Translations under genes and position numbers: made by a program
The notes under the pieces: generated by a model
Told to the model about the DNA's origin: nothing
Databases searched by the model: none
The model's input: only the letters and a program-made list of their open reading frames with translations
DNA from: an uncultured bacterium
GTDB lineage: Bacteria > Bacillota > Clostridia > Oscillospirales > Acutalibacteraceae
Assembly: GCA_905215105.1 (NCBI GenBank)
Contig: CAJMOI010000035.1
Location: forward strand, 1-15,132
Direction of reading: 5' to 3'
Length of the DNA stretch: 15,132 bases
Shown here: piece after piece, positions 1 to 7,351 of the stretch
Layout of the letters: each line of letters starts with the position of its first letter
Position numbering within the stretch: the stretch's first letter is position 1

Positions 1-771
1 CGGGAGCTGGTGGCAGCGGGATATAAGGAAATTACCCTGCTGGGCCAGAACGTGAATTCCTATGGAAAAGGGCTGAAAAATCCCATTTCCTTTGCGGAGC
101 TGCTCCGGCGTCTGGACGCGGTGGAGGGAGATTACCGGATTCGCTTCATGACCTCTCATCCCAAAGACGCTACCCGGGAAATGATCGATGTGATCGCCGC
201 CAGCCGGCACATTTCCCACCATATCCACCTGCCCTTCCAGTCCGGCAATGACCGGATTCTCAAAGAGATGAACCGGAAATACGATCGGGCCAAATATCTG
301 GAGCTGATTTCCTACTGCAAAGAGAAAATTCCCGATGTTTCCCTGACGTCCGATATTATTGTGGGCTTCCCCGGGGAAACCTATGAGGAGTTCCGGGATA
401 CGGTGAGCCTTATTGAAGAGGTGGAATTCACCTCCCTCTTCACCTTTATCTATTCTCCCCGGGTGGGGACCGTGGCGGCCAAAATGCCGGACCCGGTGCC
501 CTATGAGGAGAAGTCTCGGTGGTTTTCCGAGCTGCTGAAAGCACAGGAAGCCATTGCAGCCCGTCGCTGTGCCGAAATGGTCGGCAGGGAAGAGCGGGTG
601 CTGGTGGAGGAATTCAATCCCAAAACCGGCCTTCTTTCCGGACGGACCGATGGCAGCGTCATTGTGGAATTCCCGGGAGAGGTTTCCCTCATCGGACAGT
701 TCGCAGATGTGCGGGTGACTGCTGCAAGAAACTGGATTCTGCGGGGAGAGCTTCTTTCCCCTGGAAAATAA
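1..771 (+). CDS. miaB: MiaB, tRNA-2-methylthio-N6-dimethylallyladenosine synthase (3' part)
   Basis: Radical-SAM methylthiotransferase that adds the 2-methylthio group to i6A37 in tRNAs reading UNN codons. The gene enters from the left edge, so the N-terminal MTTase domain and the CxxxCxxC cluster are not visible; 256 residues are. Seen: the LLGQNVNSYG stretch typical of MiaB near the start, the MTSHPKD and HIHLPFQSG motifs of the radical-SAM barrel, and DIIVGFPGET. From about visible residue 194 a C-terminal TRAM RNA-binding domain begins (GREERVLVEEF), ending WILRGEL. Stop is TAA. The next gene, ricA-like, starts 31 nt downstream with its own ribosome binding site, the same order as ymcB–ymcA in Bacillus subtilis. 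MiaA, which makes the substrate i6A37, is encoded at 7352. The related MtaB family is less likely because of the motif wording and the ricA neighbour. Confidence 0.95.
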   Translation, partial: RELVAAGYKEITLLGQNVNSYGKGLKNPISFAELLRRLDAVEGDYRIRFMTSHPKDATREMIDVIAASRHISHHIHLPFQSGNDRILKEMNRKYDRAKYLELISYCKEKIPDVSLTSDIIVGFPGETYEEFRDTVSLIEEVEFTSLFTFIYSPRVGTVAAKMPDPVPYEEKSRWFSELLKAQEAIAARRCAEMVGREERVLVEEFNPKTGLLSGRTDGSVIVEFPGEVSLIGQFADVRVTAARNWILRGELLSPGK

Positions 772-802
772 AATCAATTCCAAAATACGGAGGATGTTAT
801 CC

Positions 803-1207
803 ATGGATATTATTGAAATGACCAGAGAACTGGGCAAGGCCATTCAGAAGGATGACCGTTATCTGAACATGCAGCTGGCTGCCCAGAACTGTGAGGACGA
901 CCAGCAGCTGCAGGATTTGATTGGCGATTTCAACCTGAAGCGTCTGGCCATCAACAACGAGAGCACCGGCGAGAATGTGGACGAAGCCAAGATTGCCAAG
1001 CTGAACGAGGAGCTGCGCCATGCCTATGCACGGATTATGCAGAACCCCAGCATGACTGCTTATAATGCAGCCCGCGAAGAGCTGGACGGCCTAATGCAGC
1101 GCGTCACCGCCATTATCACAAAGAGTGTGGAGGGCGAGGACCCGGAGACTGCTGATTATGAAGCTTCCTGCTCCGGCAGCTGTGCCACTTGCGGCGGCTG
1201 CCACTAA
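803..1207 (+). CDS. ricA: YlbF/YmcA (RicA-like) family protein with Cys-rich tail
   Basis: A 134-residue, mostly helical protein of the YlbF/YmcA family. In Bacillus subtilis YmcA (RicA), YlbF (RicF) and YaaT (RicT) form the Y-complex, which works with RNase Y in mRNA maturation and in competence, sporulation and biofilm control. The position directly after miaB is that of ymcA. The start at 803 (MDIIEMTRELGKAIQ) is preferred over ATG 794 because GGAGG at 789-793 lies 9 nt before it and overlaps the earlier ATG. The C-terminus carries four cysteines in a C-x3-C-x2-C-x2-C-H pattern (residues 123-134), like the Cys-rich end I remember for YlbF more than that of YmcA. Cysteine-bound Fe-S clusters are reported for the Y-complex; that this tail binds one is inference. 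A terminator follows. Sure of the family, less so of ricA versus ricF. Confidence 0.85.
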   Translation: MDIIEMTRELGKAIQKDDRYLNMQLAAQNCEDDQQLQDLIGDFNLKRLAINNESTGENVDEAKIAKLNEELRHAYARIMQNPSMTAYNAAREELDGLMQRVTAIITKSVEGEDPETADYEASCSGSCATCGGCH

Positions 1208-1228
1208 TGGATTGTTAAGAAAAACGCT

Positions 1229-1294
1229 GCACGCCGGCTGAGGGGCTGCGGAGAGGGCGGACCCTTCCAAAAGCCATCAGGCGGCGTGCCTTTT
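1229..1294 (+). terminator. Intrinsic terminator after ricA-like gene
   Basis: Arms GCACGCCGGCTGA (1229-1241) and TCAGGCGGCGTGC (1277-1289) pair over 13 positions with one mismatch. The long loop can fold further (GGG/CCC around 1255-1264). TTTT follows at 1291-1294 and more T-rich sequence after that. It begins 21 nt after the ricA-like stop codon and separates the miaB–ricA transcript from the AT-rich gene that follows. A-rich sequence before the 5' arm (1219-1224) might give some activity on the other strand. Confidence 0.7.
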
Positions 1295-1368
1295 CATTAT
1301 TTTACATCTATATCCGTTTCAGAATCTATTTTAATATGTTGGGACAGAAAGAGAGAGGCATTTTTATT

Positions 1369-2103
1369 ATGAAAATAGCAGTACTGGCAGACATACATAA
1401 CAACGTAGTTGCCCTGAATGCGGTATTAGACGCATTACAGAATGAAAAATGCGATAAAATCCTGTGTGCTGGTGATATCATCGGAATTGGACCTTATCCA
1501 GAAGAAACCGTCAAAAAAGTAATGTCGATTCCAAACTTTGTTGCAGTAAAGGGAAACCACGAGAAATATCTGACGGATGGGATGCCGACTGAATGTCCTA
1601 ATGATGAAGGAATGGATTTCGAAGAAATGTGTTATCATCATTGGGAACATAAATTCCTTTCGCCGGAATCTATTTTGTTTTTGAAAAATCTCCCTTTTCA
1701 GGTGGAGTTTAGTGTATATAACAAAAAAATATCCCTTATGCATTATTGTATGGACAAAGATAACAGATATATCAATTATACCTCTAAGCCGACCGGAGAA
1801 GATTTGGAAAAAATGTTTTCGGATAAGCAGCAGGATATTATTGTTTATGGCCATGATCATGATAGGACAATCTGTACCGCTGGAGGAAAATGGTATATAA
1901 ACAGCGGTTCTTTAGGTTGTCCAGGAAAAGGCAAAAACCTCGCTCGGTCGGCCATCTTGGAGATCGCTGAAAAAGGAGATATAGCCGTCCGAACAATTGA
2001 TGTTGAGTATGATGTAGACAAAGTGGTTGCAGATATCAATCGAATGGAGTATCCTGCATATAAAATGATTAAAAAATTTTTTTATGGTATAGATGAAACA
2101 TAA
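1369..2103 (+). CDS. YfcE/MJ0936-type metallophosphoesterase
   Basis: A 244-residue calcineurin-like phosphoesterase, expected to bind two metal ions and cleave a phosphomono- or diester; the substrate cannot be told. Metal-ligand motifs are visible in order: D8-x-H10 (VLADIHNN), G35-D36, G62-N63-H64-E65, H125, and G161-H162-D163-H164. No signal peptide or membrane segment. Start 1369 is chosen because GAGAGAGG (1351-1358) ends 10 nt before it; the in-frame ATG at 1336 has no such site and adds residues not typical of the family. Base use differs sharply from the neighbours: the 60 bases from 1441 and from 1741 hold 23 and 21 G+C, against 36 in those from 4321, and ATA, AAA and AGA codons are frequent. 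With the terminator before it and no tight link to mutS, it looks like a separately transcribed, horizontally acquired gene. Confidence 0.9.
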   Translation: MKIAVLADIHNNVVALNAVLDALQNEKCDKILCAGDIIGIGPYPEETVKKVMSIPNFVAVKGNHEKYLTDGMPTECPNDEGMDFEEMCYHHWEHKFLSPESILFLKNLPFQVEFSVYNKKISLMHYCMDKDNRYINYTSKPTGEDLEKMFSDKQQDIIVYGHDHDRTICTAGGKWYINSGSLGCPGKGKNLARSAILEIAEKGDIAVRTIDVEYDVDKVVADINRMEYPAYKMIKKFFYGIDET

Positions 2104-2121
2104 GATGCGAAGATTGTTATG

Positions 2122-2148
2122 CCGTTAACTGGAAAATTCAGATAACGG
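2122..2148. repeat. Inverted repeat between metallophosphoesterase gene and mutS
   Basis: CCGTTAACTG (2122-2131) and CAGATAACGG (2139-2148) pair over 10 positions with one mismatch around a 7-nt loop (GAAAATT). It starts 18 nt after the upstream stop codon and ends 32 nt before mutS. No T-run follows, so a classic terminator is unlikely. It could be an operator, a leader hairpin of mutS, or a trace of the insertion that brought in the AT-rich gene. Confidence 0.45.
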
Positions 2149-2180
2149 AAGTAAATTCTGAAAGTGGAGTGCACAAACAG

Positions 2181-4820
2181 ATGGCTGATCTTTCCCCTAT
2201 GATGAAACAGTACTTCCAGCTCAAGCAGGAAAACCCCGGGACCCTGCTGTTTTTTCGGCTGGGAGACTTCTATGAAATGTTTTTTGACGATGCGAAAATC
2301 GCTTCCCGGGAATTGGATCTGACCCTGACCGGACGGGATTGCGGGCTGGAAGAGCGGGCGCCCATGTGCGGTGTGCCTTTTCACAGCTATGAGACCTATC
2401 TGGCCCGGCTGGTGCAGAAAGGCTATAAAGTGGCCATCTGTGAGCAGATGGAGGACCCGGCCACCGCAAAGGGGCTGGTAAAGCGGGGCATTATCCGGGT
2501 GGTGACGCCGGGTACCGTGCTGGAAAACAGTATGCTGGATGAGGGAAAGAACAATTATCTGGCTTCTGTCTGTGTGGAAAACGGACAGGCAGGCCTGTGC
2601 TTTGCCGATATCTCTACCGGTGAGCTCCACGCCACGCTGCTGACCGACGACGACCGGGAACTGGAACAGCAGGTCTGCGGCGAATTTTCCCGTTTTTCTC
2701 CCCGAGAAATCCTGATGAATCCGGCTGCCCTGGATTTCAAGCGCACCCCTGCTTTTATCCGGGAAAAGCTCTCTGCTTCACTGGAATGCCTGTCCGATGA
2801 GGAGTGCAATCCCGAGGAATGCCGCCGGCTGGTGCTGGAACAGTTCCACGCAGCCAGCGAAAAAGATCTGGGCGACGGGGGACAGCCTCTGATTATTCAG
2901 GCCGTGGGCCAGCTGCTGGGCTATCTGCGCCGCACCCAGCGCACGGGTCTGGAACGGCTGGAACAGATTGAAGTCTATGAAAAAAGCCGGTTTATGCGGC
3001 TGGATCTGAATACCCGCCGGAATCTGGAACTGACGGAAACCATGCGCACCAAGGAGAAAAAGGGCTCTTTGCTGTGGGTGCTGGACAAAACCCGCACCGC
3101 CATGGGCAAACGGCAGCTTCGCAGCTGGTTGGAACAGCCGCTGCTCAGTCCCGGATTGATTACCCGCCGTCTCAATGCGGTGGAGGAGCTGGTGCAGGAC
3201 GCCATGTTCCGGGACAACATTGTGGAGCACCTCACCGGGATGCAGGATCTGGAACGGATTATGAGCCGGATTGTCTATGGCTCCGCCAACGGCCGGGAAC
3301 TGCGGGCGCTGTGGTCGGCGTTGTGCCGTCTTCCGGGCTTGAAAAACGAGCTTTCCGGCGCGTCTTCGGAGTTCCTCAAAAAAGTCTGGCGGCAGATTGA
3401 CCCTATGGAAGACATTTGTGGGCTGATTGACCGGGCCGTGATGGAAGAGCCGCCTTTCTCCATTCGGGAAGGAGGCATCATCCGTCCCGGCTATTCCGAA
3501 GAGCTGGATCAGCTTCGCAGCGACATGACCGGCGGCAAGGGACTGTTGGCTTCCGTGGAAGCGAGAGAGCGGGAGCGCACAGGGATTCCCAAGCTGAAAA
3601 TCGGCTATAACCGGGTGTTCGGCTATTACATAGAGATCACCAATTCCTATCGGGATCAGGTGCCGGAGGAGTATATCCGCAAGCAGACCCTGACCAACTG
3701 CGAACGGTACATTACGCCGGAGCTGAAGGAGCTGGAAAACCGGATTCTGGGCGCCAGCGACCGGGCGGTTCAGCTGGAAAGCAAGCTGTTTGAAGAGCTG
3801 CGGAAAACCGTTTCCGCCGAGCTGGGACGAGTGCAGATGACGGCCCGGGCTGTGGCGGCGCTGGATGCCGTTACCTCTTTTGCACAGGTTTCCGTCAACC
3901 GGGATTATGTGCGGCCTACCGTCAATATCAGCGGCCGTCTCTGTTTAAAGGACAGCCGTCATCCGGTGGTGGAAGCTTTGCTGCACGGCGCGCCCTTTGT
4001 GCCCAATGATGTGGATCTGGACATGAACCAGAACCGGGTGGCCATTATTACCGGCCCCAATATGGCGGGTAAATCCACCTATATGCGCCAGATTGCCCTG
4101 ATTGTCCTCATGGCGCAGATCGGCTGTTTTGTGCCGGCTTCTTCCGCGGAAATCGGCATTGTGGACGGGATTTATACCCGTGTCGGTGCCTCTGACGATC
4201 TGGCGGCGGGACAGTCTACCTTTATGGTGGAGATGATCGAAGTGGCGGATATCCTGCGCCACGCTTCCGCCAACAGCCTGCTGGTGTTGGATGAAATCGG
4301 ACGGGGTACCTCTACCTATGACGGCATGAGTATTGCCCGGGCGGTGCTGGAATATGTGGCTGACCCAAGACAGTTGGGGGCGAAAGCGCTGTTCGCCACC
4401 CATTATCACGAGCTGACGGAGCTGGAGGAACAGCTTACCGGCGTGAAGAATTTCAGCATTGCCGTAAAGAAGCACGGAGACGACATCACTTTCCTGCGCC
4501 GGATTGTCCGGGGCGGCGCCGATGACAGCTTTGGTGTGGAAGTGGCCAAGCTGGCAGGCGTTCCGGATAAAGTTGTCCGCCGCGCCCGTCAGATTCTCAA
4601 GGAGCTGGAAGCGGGACAGCCCGCCTCTCCGGCAGGAACCGGAAAAGCAGGAAAGAAACCGGCGCAGAAGGCGGAAGCCGCCCAGATGATGCTGGTGGAA
4701 ACCGCGCCGCAGGGACAGGTGCTCAGCCGCCTGCGGGAGTTGGACGTGAACACGTTGACCCCCATTGAATGCATGAACGAGCTGTTCTCCCTGGTCAAGC
4801 TGGCCAAGGAACAGTCCTGA
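2181..4820 (+). CDS. mutS: DNA mismatch repair protein MutS
   Basis: Mismatch-recognition ATPase, 879 residues, normal for the family. Seen in order: the N-terminal mismatch-binding motif GDFYEMF with the intercalating Phe30 and Glu32; connector, lever and clamp domains; Walker A GPNMAGKST (625-633); the DDLAAGQSTF signature (from 672); Walker B LLVLDEIGRGTST with Asp704-Glu705; and ATHYHELTELE. The lysine-rich linker after about residue 810 is followed by Q835-MMLV, which resembles a beta-clamp binding motif (inference), and by a C-terminal dimerisation helix region (LTPIECMNELFSLVKLA). Start ATG 2181 gives the usual MADLSPMMKQY opening, with GGAG at 2166-2169; GTG 2169 overlaps that site and is rejected. 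The gene is followed 13 nt later by a GNAT gene and then mutL, so repair proteins are probably co-transcribed. Confidence 0.98.
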   Translation: MADLSPMMKQYFQLKQENPGTLLFFRLGDFYEMFFDDAKIASRELDLTLTGRDCGLEERAPMCGVPFHSYETYLARLVQKGYKVAICEQMEDPATAKGLVKRGIIRVVTPGTVLENSMLDEGKNNYLASVCVENGQAGLCFADISTGELHATLLTDDDRELEQQVCGEFSRFSPREILMNPAALDFKRTPAFIREKLSASLECLSDEECNPEECRRLVLEQFHAASEKDLGDGGQPLIIQAVGQLLGYLRRTQRTGLERLEQIEVYEKSRFMRLDLNTRRNLELTETMRTKEKKGSLLWVLDKTRTAMGKRQLRSWLEQPLLSPGLITRRLNAVEELVQDAMFRDNIVEHLTGMQDLERIMSRIVYGSANGRELRALWSALCRLPGLKNELSGASSEFLKKVWRQIDPMEDICGLIDRAVMEEPPFSIREGGIIRPGYSEELDQLRSDMTGGKGLLASVEARERERTGIPKLKIGYNRVFGYYIEITNSYRDQVPEEYIRKQTLTNCERYITPELKELENRILGASDRAVQLESKLFEELRKTVSAELGRVQMTARAVAALDAVTSFAQVSVNRDYVRPTVNISGRLCLKDSRHPVVEALLHGAPFVPNDVDLDMNQNRVAIITGPNMAGKSTYMRQIALIVLMAQIGCFVPASSAEIGIVDGIYTRVGASDDLAAGQSTFMVEMIEVADILRHASANSLLVLDEIGRGTSTYDGMSIARAVLEYVADPRQLGAKALFATHYHELTELEEQLTGVKNFSIAVKKHGDDITFLRRIVRGGADDSFGVEVAKLAGVPDKVVRRARQILKELEAGQPASPAGTGKAGKKPAQKAEAAQMMLVETAPQGQVLSRLRELDVNTLTPIECMNELFSLVKLAKEQS

Positions 4821-4833
4821 AAGGAGAACCACT

Positions 4834-5331
4834 GTGGCCATCGAAATTCGGAAAGCAACAACCGCCCAGGAGCGGGAACAGTTTTTACAGGTACTCCGCA
4901 GCGCCAATGACCGCATGGCGAAAAAGAATATTGTCCAGTGGCTTCCCTGCCATCTGACGGCGGAAGCGGTGTTCGAGCCGGGCGTGGAGCCGTATCTGCT
5001 GTTTATGGATGGCGTCCCGGCGGCCACGGCCCTGCTGGTAACCCACGATTGGACTTTCTGGCCGGAAAAGGAGCCGGGTTCCGCCGTATACATCCACCGG
5101 CTTTCCGTGGCGGAAGGCTTTTCCGGTCAGGGGTTGGCGGAGAAAATGCTGCAATTCGCCGCCGGTTATGCCCGGAACCTCGGCATTTCCTGTTTGCGGC
5201 TGGACTGCCGCGGAGACCGGGACAAGCTGCGAGCCGTGTATGAAGGGTTCGGGTTCCGTTTTATCGATCTGGTGGAAGTGGACGTGCCGGGCGTCCATCT
5301 GTGCAATGCCCGGTATGAATATTCGCTGTAA
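4834..5331 (+). CDS. GNAT-family N-acetyltransferase between mutS and mutL
   Basis: A 165-residue protein with the acetyl-CoA-binding motif A of the GNAT fold: the strand RLSVAEGF (89-96) leads into G98-Q99-G100-L-A, matching the Q/R-x-x-G-x-G/A loop, followed by a long helix (EKMLQFAAGYAR). The later part, LRLDCRGD…LRAVYEGFGF, is the usual GNAT motif B (a strand then Y-x-x-x-G-F). Acceptor substrate unknown: it could be a small molecule, a peptide or a protein N-terminus. Start is GTG 4834 with GGAG at 4823-4826, 7 nt away. It sits 13 nt after mutS and 18 nt before mutL with no promoter or terminator visible, so it is very likely translated from the same mRNA. Its base use matches the repair genes, so it does not look recently acquired. 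Confidence 0.9.
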   Translation: MAIEIRKATTAQEREQFLQVLRSANDRMAKKNIVQWLPCHLTAEAVFEPGVEPYLLFMDGVPAATALLVTHDWTFWPEKEPGSAVYIHRLSVAEGFSGQGLAEKMLQFAAGYARNLGISCLRLDCRGDRDKLRAVYEGFGFRFIDLVEVDVPGVHLCNARYEYSL

Positions 5332-5349
5332 GGGAAAGGGGGAATTTCC

Positions 5350-7335
5350 GTGGGAAAAATCAATGTGCTGGATGCCCATGTGGCGGAGCTGATTGCGGCC
5401 GGAGAAGTGGTGGAACGGCCGTCTTCCGTCATCAAGGAGATGGTGGAAAACGCCATTGACGCGGGCGCGTCGGTGGTGACGGTGGAGATCAAAAACGGCG
5501 GCATCACCTATATGCGCATTGCTGACAACGGCTGCGGCATGAGCCGGGAAGACGTGCCGGTAGCGTTCCTGCGCCATGCCACCAGTAAAGTGGCGGTGCA
5601 GGACGATCTGGAATCCATCGGGACGCTGGGCTTCCGGGGAGAAGCGTTGGCTTCCATTGCCGCCGTGGCGAAGGTGGAGGTCATGACCCGCACGCCGGAG
5701 GAATCCATCGGTACCCGCTATGTCATTGAAGGCGGCGAGGAAAAGCTGCTGGATGATGCCGGTTGTCCCCAGGGAACCACTTTTCTGATTCGCGACTTAT
5801 TTTATAACACCCCGGCGCGGATGAAATTCCTGAAAAAAGACGTGACCGAAGCCAATTCCATTGCGGGAGTGCTGGATAAAATCGCCCTGTCTCACCCGGA
5901 AGTTTCCCTGCGGTTTCTCCGGGACGGCAAAGAACAGCTCCATACCCCCGGGGACGGAAAGCTGAAATCCGCCATCTATGCAGTGTATGGACGGGATTTT
6001 ACCAACGGTCTGATGCCGGTGGAGTATGAATACAACGGAGTTCGGGTGTGGGGCTTTGTCAGCCGTCCGGTCAACAGCCGCCCCAACCGGAGTATGCAGC
6101 AGTTTTTCATCAACGGCCGTTTTGTCCGCAGCCGTACCGCCATGGCCGCTCTGGAAGAAGCTTTCAAAGGCAGCGTGATGGTGGGAAAATTTCCGGCCTG
6201 TGTGCTTCATCTGAACATGGCCTTTCAGGCGGTAGACGTGAATGTCCATCCTGCCAAACTGGAAGTCCGCTTTGTCAATGAGCGGCCGGTTTTTGACGCG
6301 GTTTATCACGGGGTGAAATCCGCCCTGCAAAAAGAGGACCGCCCCAAGGAGGTAGTGCTGGAAAACCGGCAGCTGCTCCGTCCGGCGGTGGAGGAACTGC
6401 GGGGCGAACAGCTGGCATTCCGTCAGTCCTCTCCGGTGGCGGCGGTGGAAAAGCTCCAGCCCATGAAACTGCCCTCTATGACACCGGCAGCGCCAAAACC
6501 CGTTCCGGTACAAAAGCCGGTGATGGTTCCCGAAAAGGGCCGGATGGTGCACGACGACTGGCGTCCCCCCTATCAGACGGCACAGGCTCTTTCTATTGAA
6601 CCGGAAGAGGAAGAAGTCTCCTTACCGGCAAAACCGGTATTGGAGAAGCGGGAAGAACCGGAACCAATGCCGGGAATTTCCGAAACAAATTCCGTGGAAA
6701 CCCTGGAAAAACCGGCGGAAGAGCCTGTGGAGAACATTTCTCTGACAGAGGAGCCGGAGGAAGCCCCGGCTTCCCGGTTGATTGGAGAAGTGTTCGGCAC
6801 CTATCTGCTGATGCAGCAAGGGGAGGATCAGCTGGTACTCATCGACAAACACGCCGCCCACGAACGGCTTTACTATGAAAAACTGCGGCGGGAAGGCGGC
6901 GGCCGGGAAGCCCAGATGCTGCTGGAGCCTGCCACGGTGACGCTGGACAAAAACGAATATTCCGCTGTACTGGAATCCCGGGAGCTGTTTGCGCAGGCGG
7001 GTTTTGAGGTGGATGATTTCGGCAGCGGAACCATTGCCGTGCGCAGTGCGCCTCTTTCTCTGGACAAAGAGGACGCGGCCAGCGCGGTGATGGAGATGGC
7101 GGGTTATCTGCTGTCTTCCCGGAAAGAACTGACCACGGAACATCTGGACTGGCTGTATCACAACATTGCCTGTCGCGCGGCTGTGAAGGCCGGGGATTTC
7201 AGTTCCATGGAAGAGCTGGCTGCGCTGGCTCAGCGGCTCCGGGAAAATCCCGGTGTGCGGTATTGTCCCCACGGCCGCCCCATTTCGGTGGTCATTACCC
7301 GGCGGGAGCTGGAAAAACAGTTTGGCAGAGCGTGA
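5350..7335 (+). CDS. mutL: DNA mismatch repair protein MutL (endonuclease type)
   Basis: GHKL-family ATPase, 661 residues, recruited by MutS. The N-terminal ATP site is intact: ENAIDAG with catalytic Glu33 and Asp37, DNGCGM (59-64), TSKV, and TLGFRGEAL (92-100). A proline/glutamate-rich linker spans roughly residues 340-470. The C-terminal domain holds the metal-dependent nicking endonuclease motifs: DKHAAHERLYYE (499-510), AC608RAAVKAG, C639-P-H-G-R-P and a final QFGRA. This marks the MutH-independent type in which MutL itself nicks the strand. The start is GTG 5350, after a purine-rich GGGAAAGGGGGAA stretch, and gives the typical KINVLDAHVAELIAAGEVVERP opening. The miaA gene follows 16 nt later. 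No defect was seen in any motif. Confidence 0.98.
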   Translation: MGKINVLDAHVAELIAAGEVVERPSSVIKEMVENAIDAGASVVTVEIKNGGITYMRIADNGCGMSREDVPVAFLRHATSKVAVQDDLESIGTLGFRGEALASIAAVAKVEVMTRTPEESIGTRYVIEGGEEKLLDDAGCPQGTTFLIRDLFYNTPARMKFLKKDVTEANSIAGVLDKIALSHPEVSLRFLRDGKEQLHTPGDGKLKSAIYAVYGRDFTNGLMPVEYEYNGVRVWGFVSRPVNSRPNRSMQQFFINGRFVRSRTAMAALEEAFKGSVMVGKFPACVLHLNMAFQAVDVNVHPAKLEVRFVNERPVFDAVYHGVKSALQKEDRPKEVVLENRQLLRPAVEELRGEQLAFRQSSPVAAVEKLQPMKLPSMTPAAPKPVPVQKPVMVPEKGRMVHDDWRPPYQTAQALSIEPEEEEVSLPAKPVLEKREEPEPMPGISETNSVETLEKPAEEPVENISLTEEPEEAPASRLIGEVFGTYLLMQQGEDQLVLIDKHAAHERLYYEKLRREGGGREAQMLLEPATVTLDKNEYSAVLESRELFAQAGFEVDDFGSGTIAVRSAPLSLDKEDAASAVMEMAGYLLSSRKELTTEHLDWLYHNIACRAAVKAGDFSSMEELAALAQRLRENPGVRYCPHGRPISVVITRRELEKQFGRA

Positions 7336-7351
7336 CAGGAGGGAGGAGCCC

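Noticed and set aside
1229..1289. The imperfect 13-bp inverted repeat as a miniature mobile element
   Set aside because: No target-site duplication, no second copy in the window, and the following T-run fits a terminator better.
1301..1335. Promoter for the metallophosphoesterase gene (TTTACA at 1301-1306, with TCTATT 18 nt later or TTTAAT at 1330-1335)
   Set aside because: A promoter is expected here, but no -35/-10 pair with both good matches and good spacing could be chosen.
3945..5093. 382-codon open frame on the - strand across mutS and the GNAT gene
   Set aside because: It lies opposite genes with intact motifs, has no recognisable domain and no good ribosome binding site; long antisense frames are expected in GC-rich codon-biased sequence.
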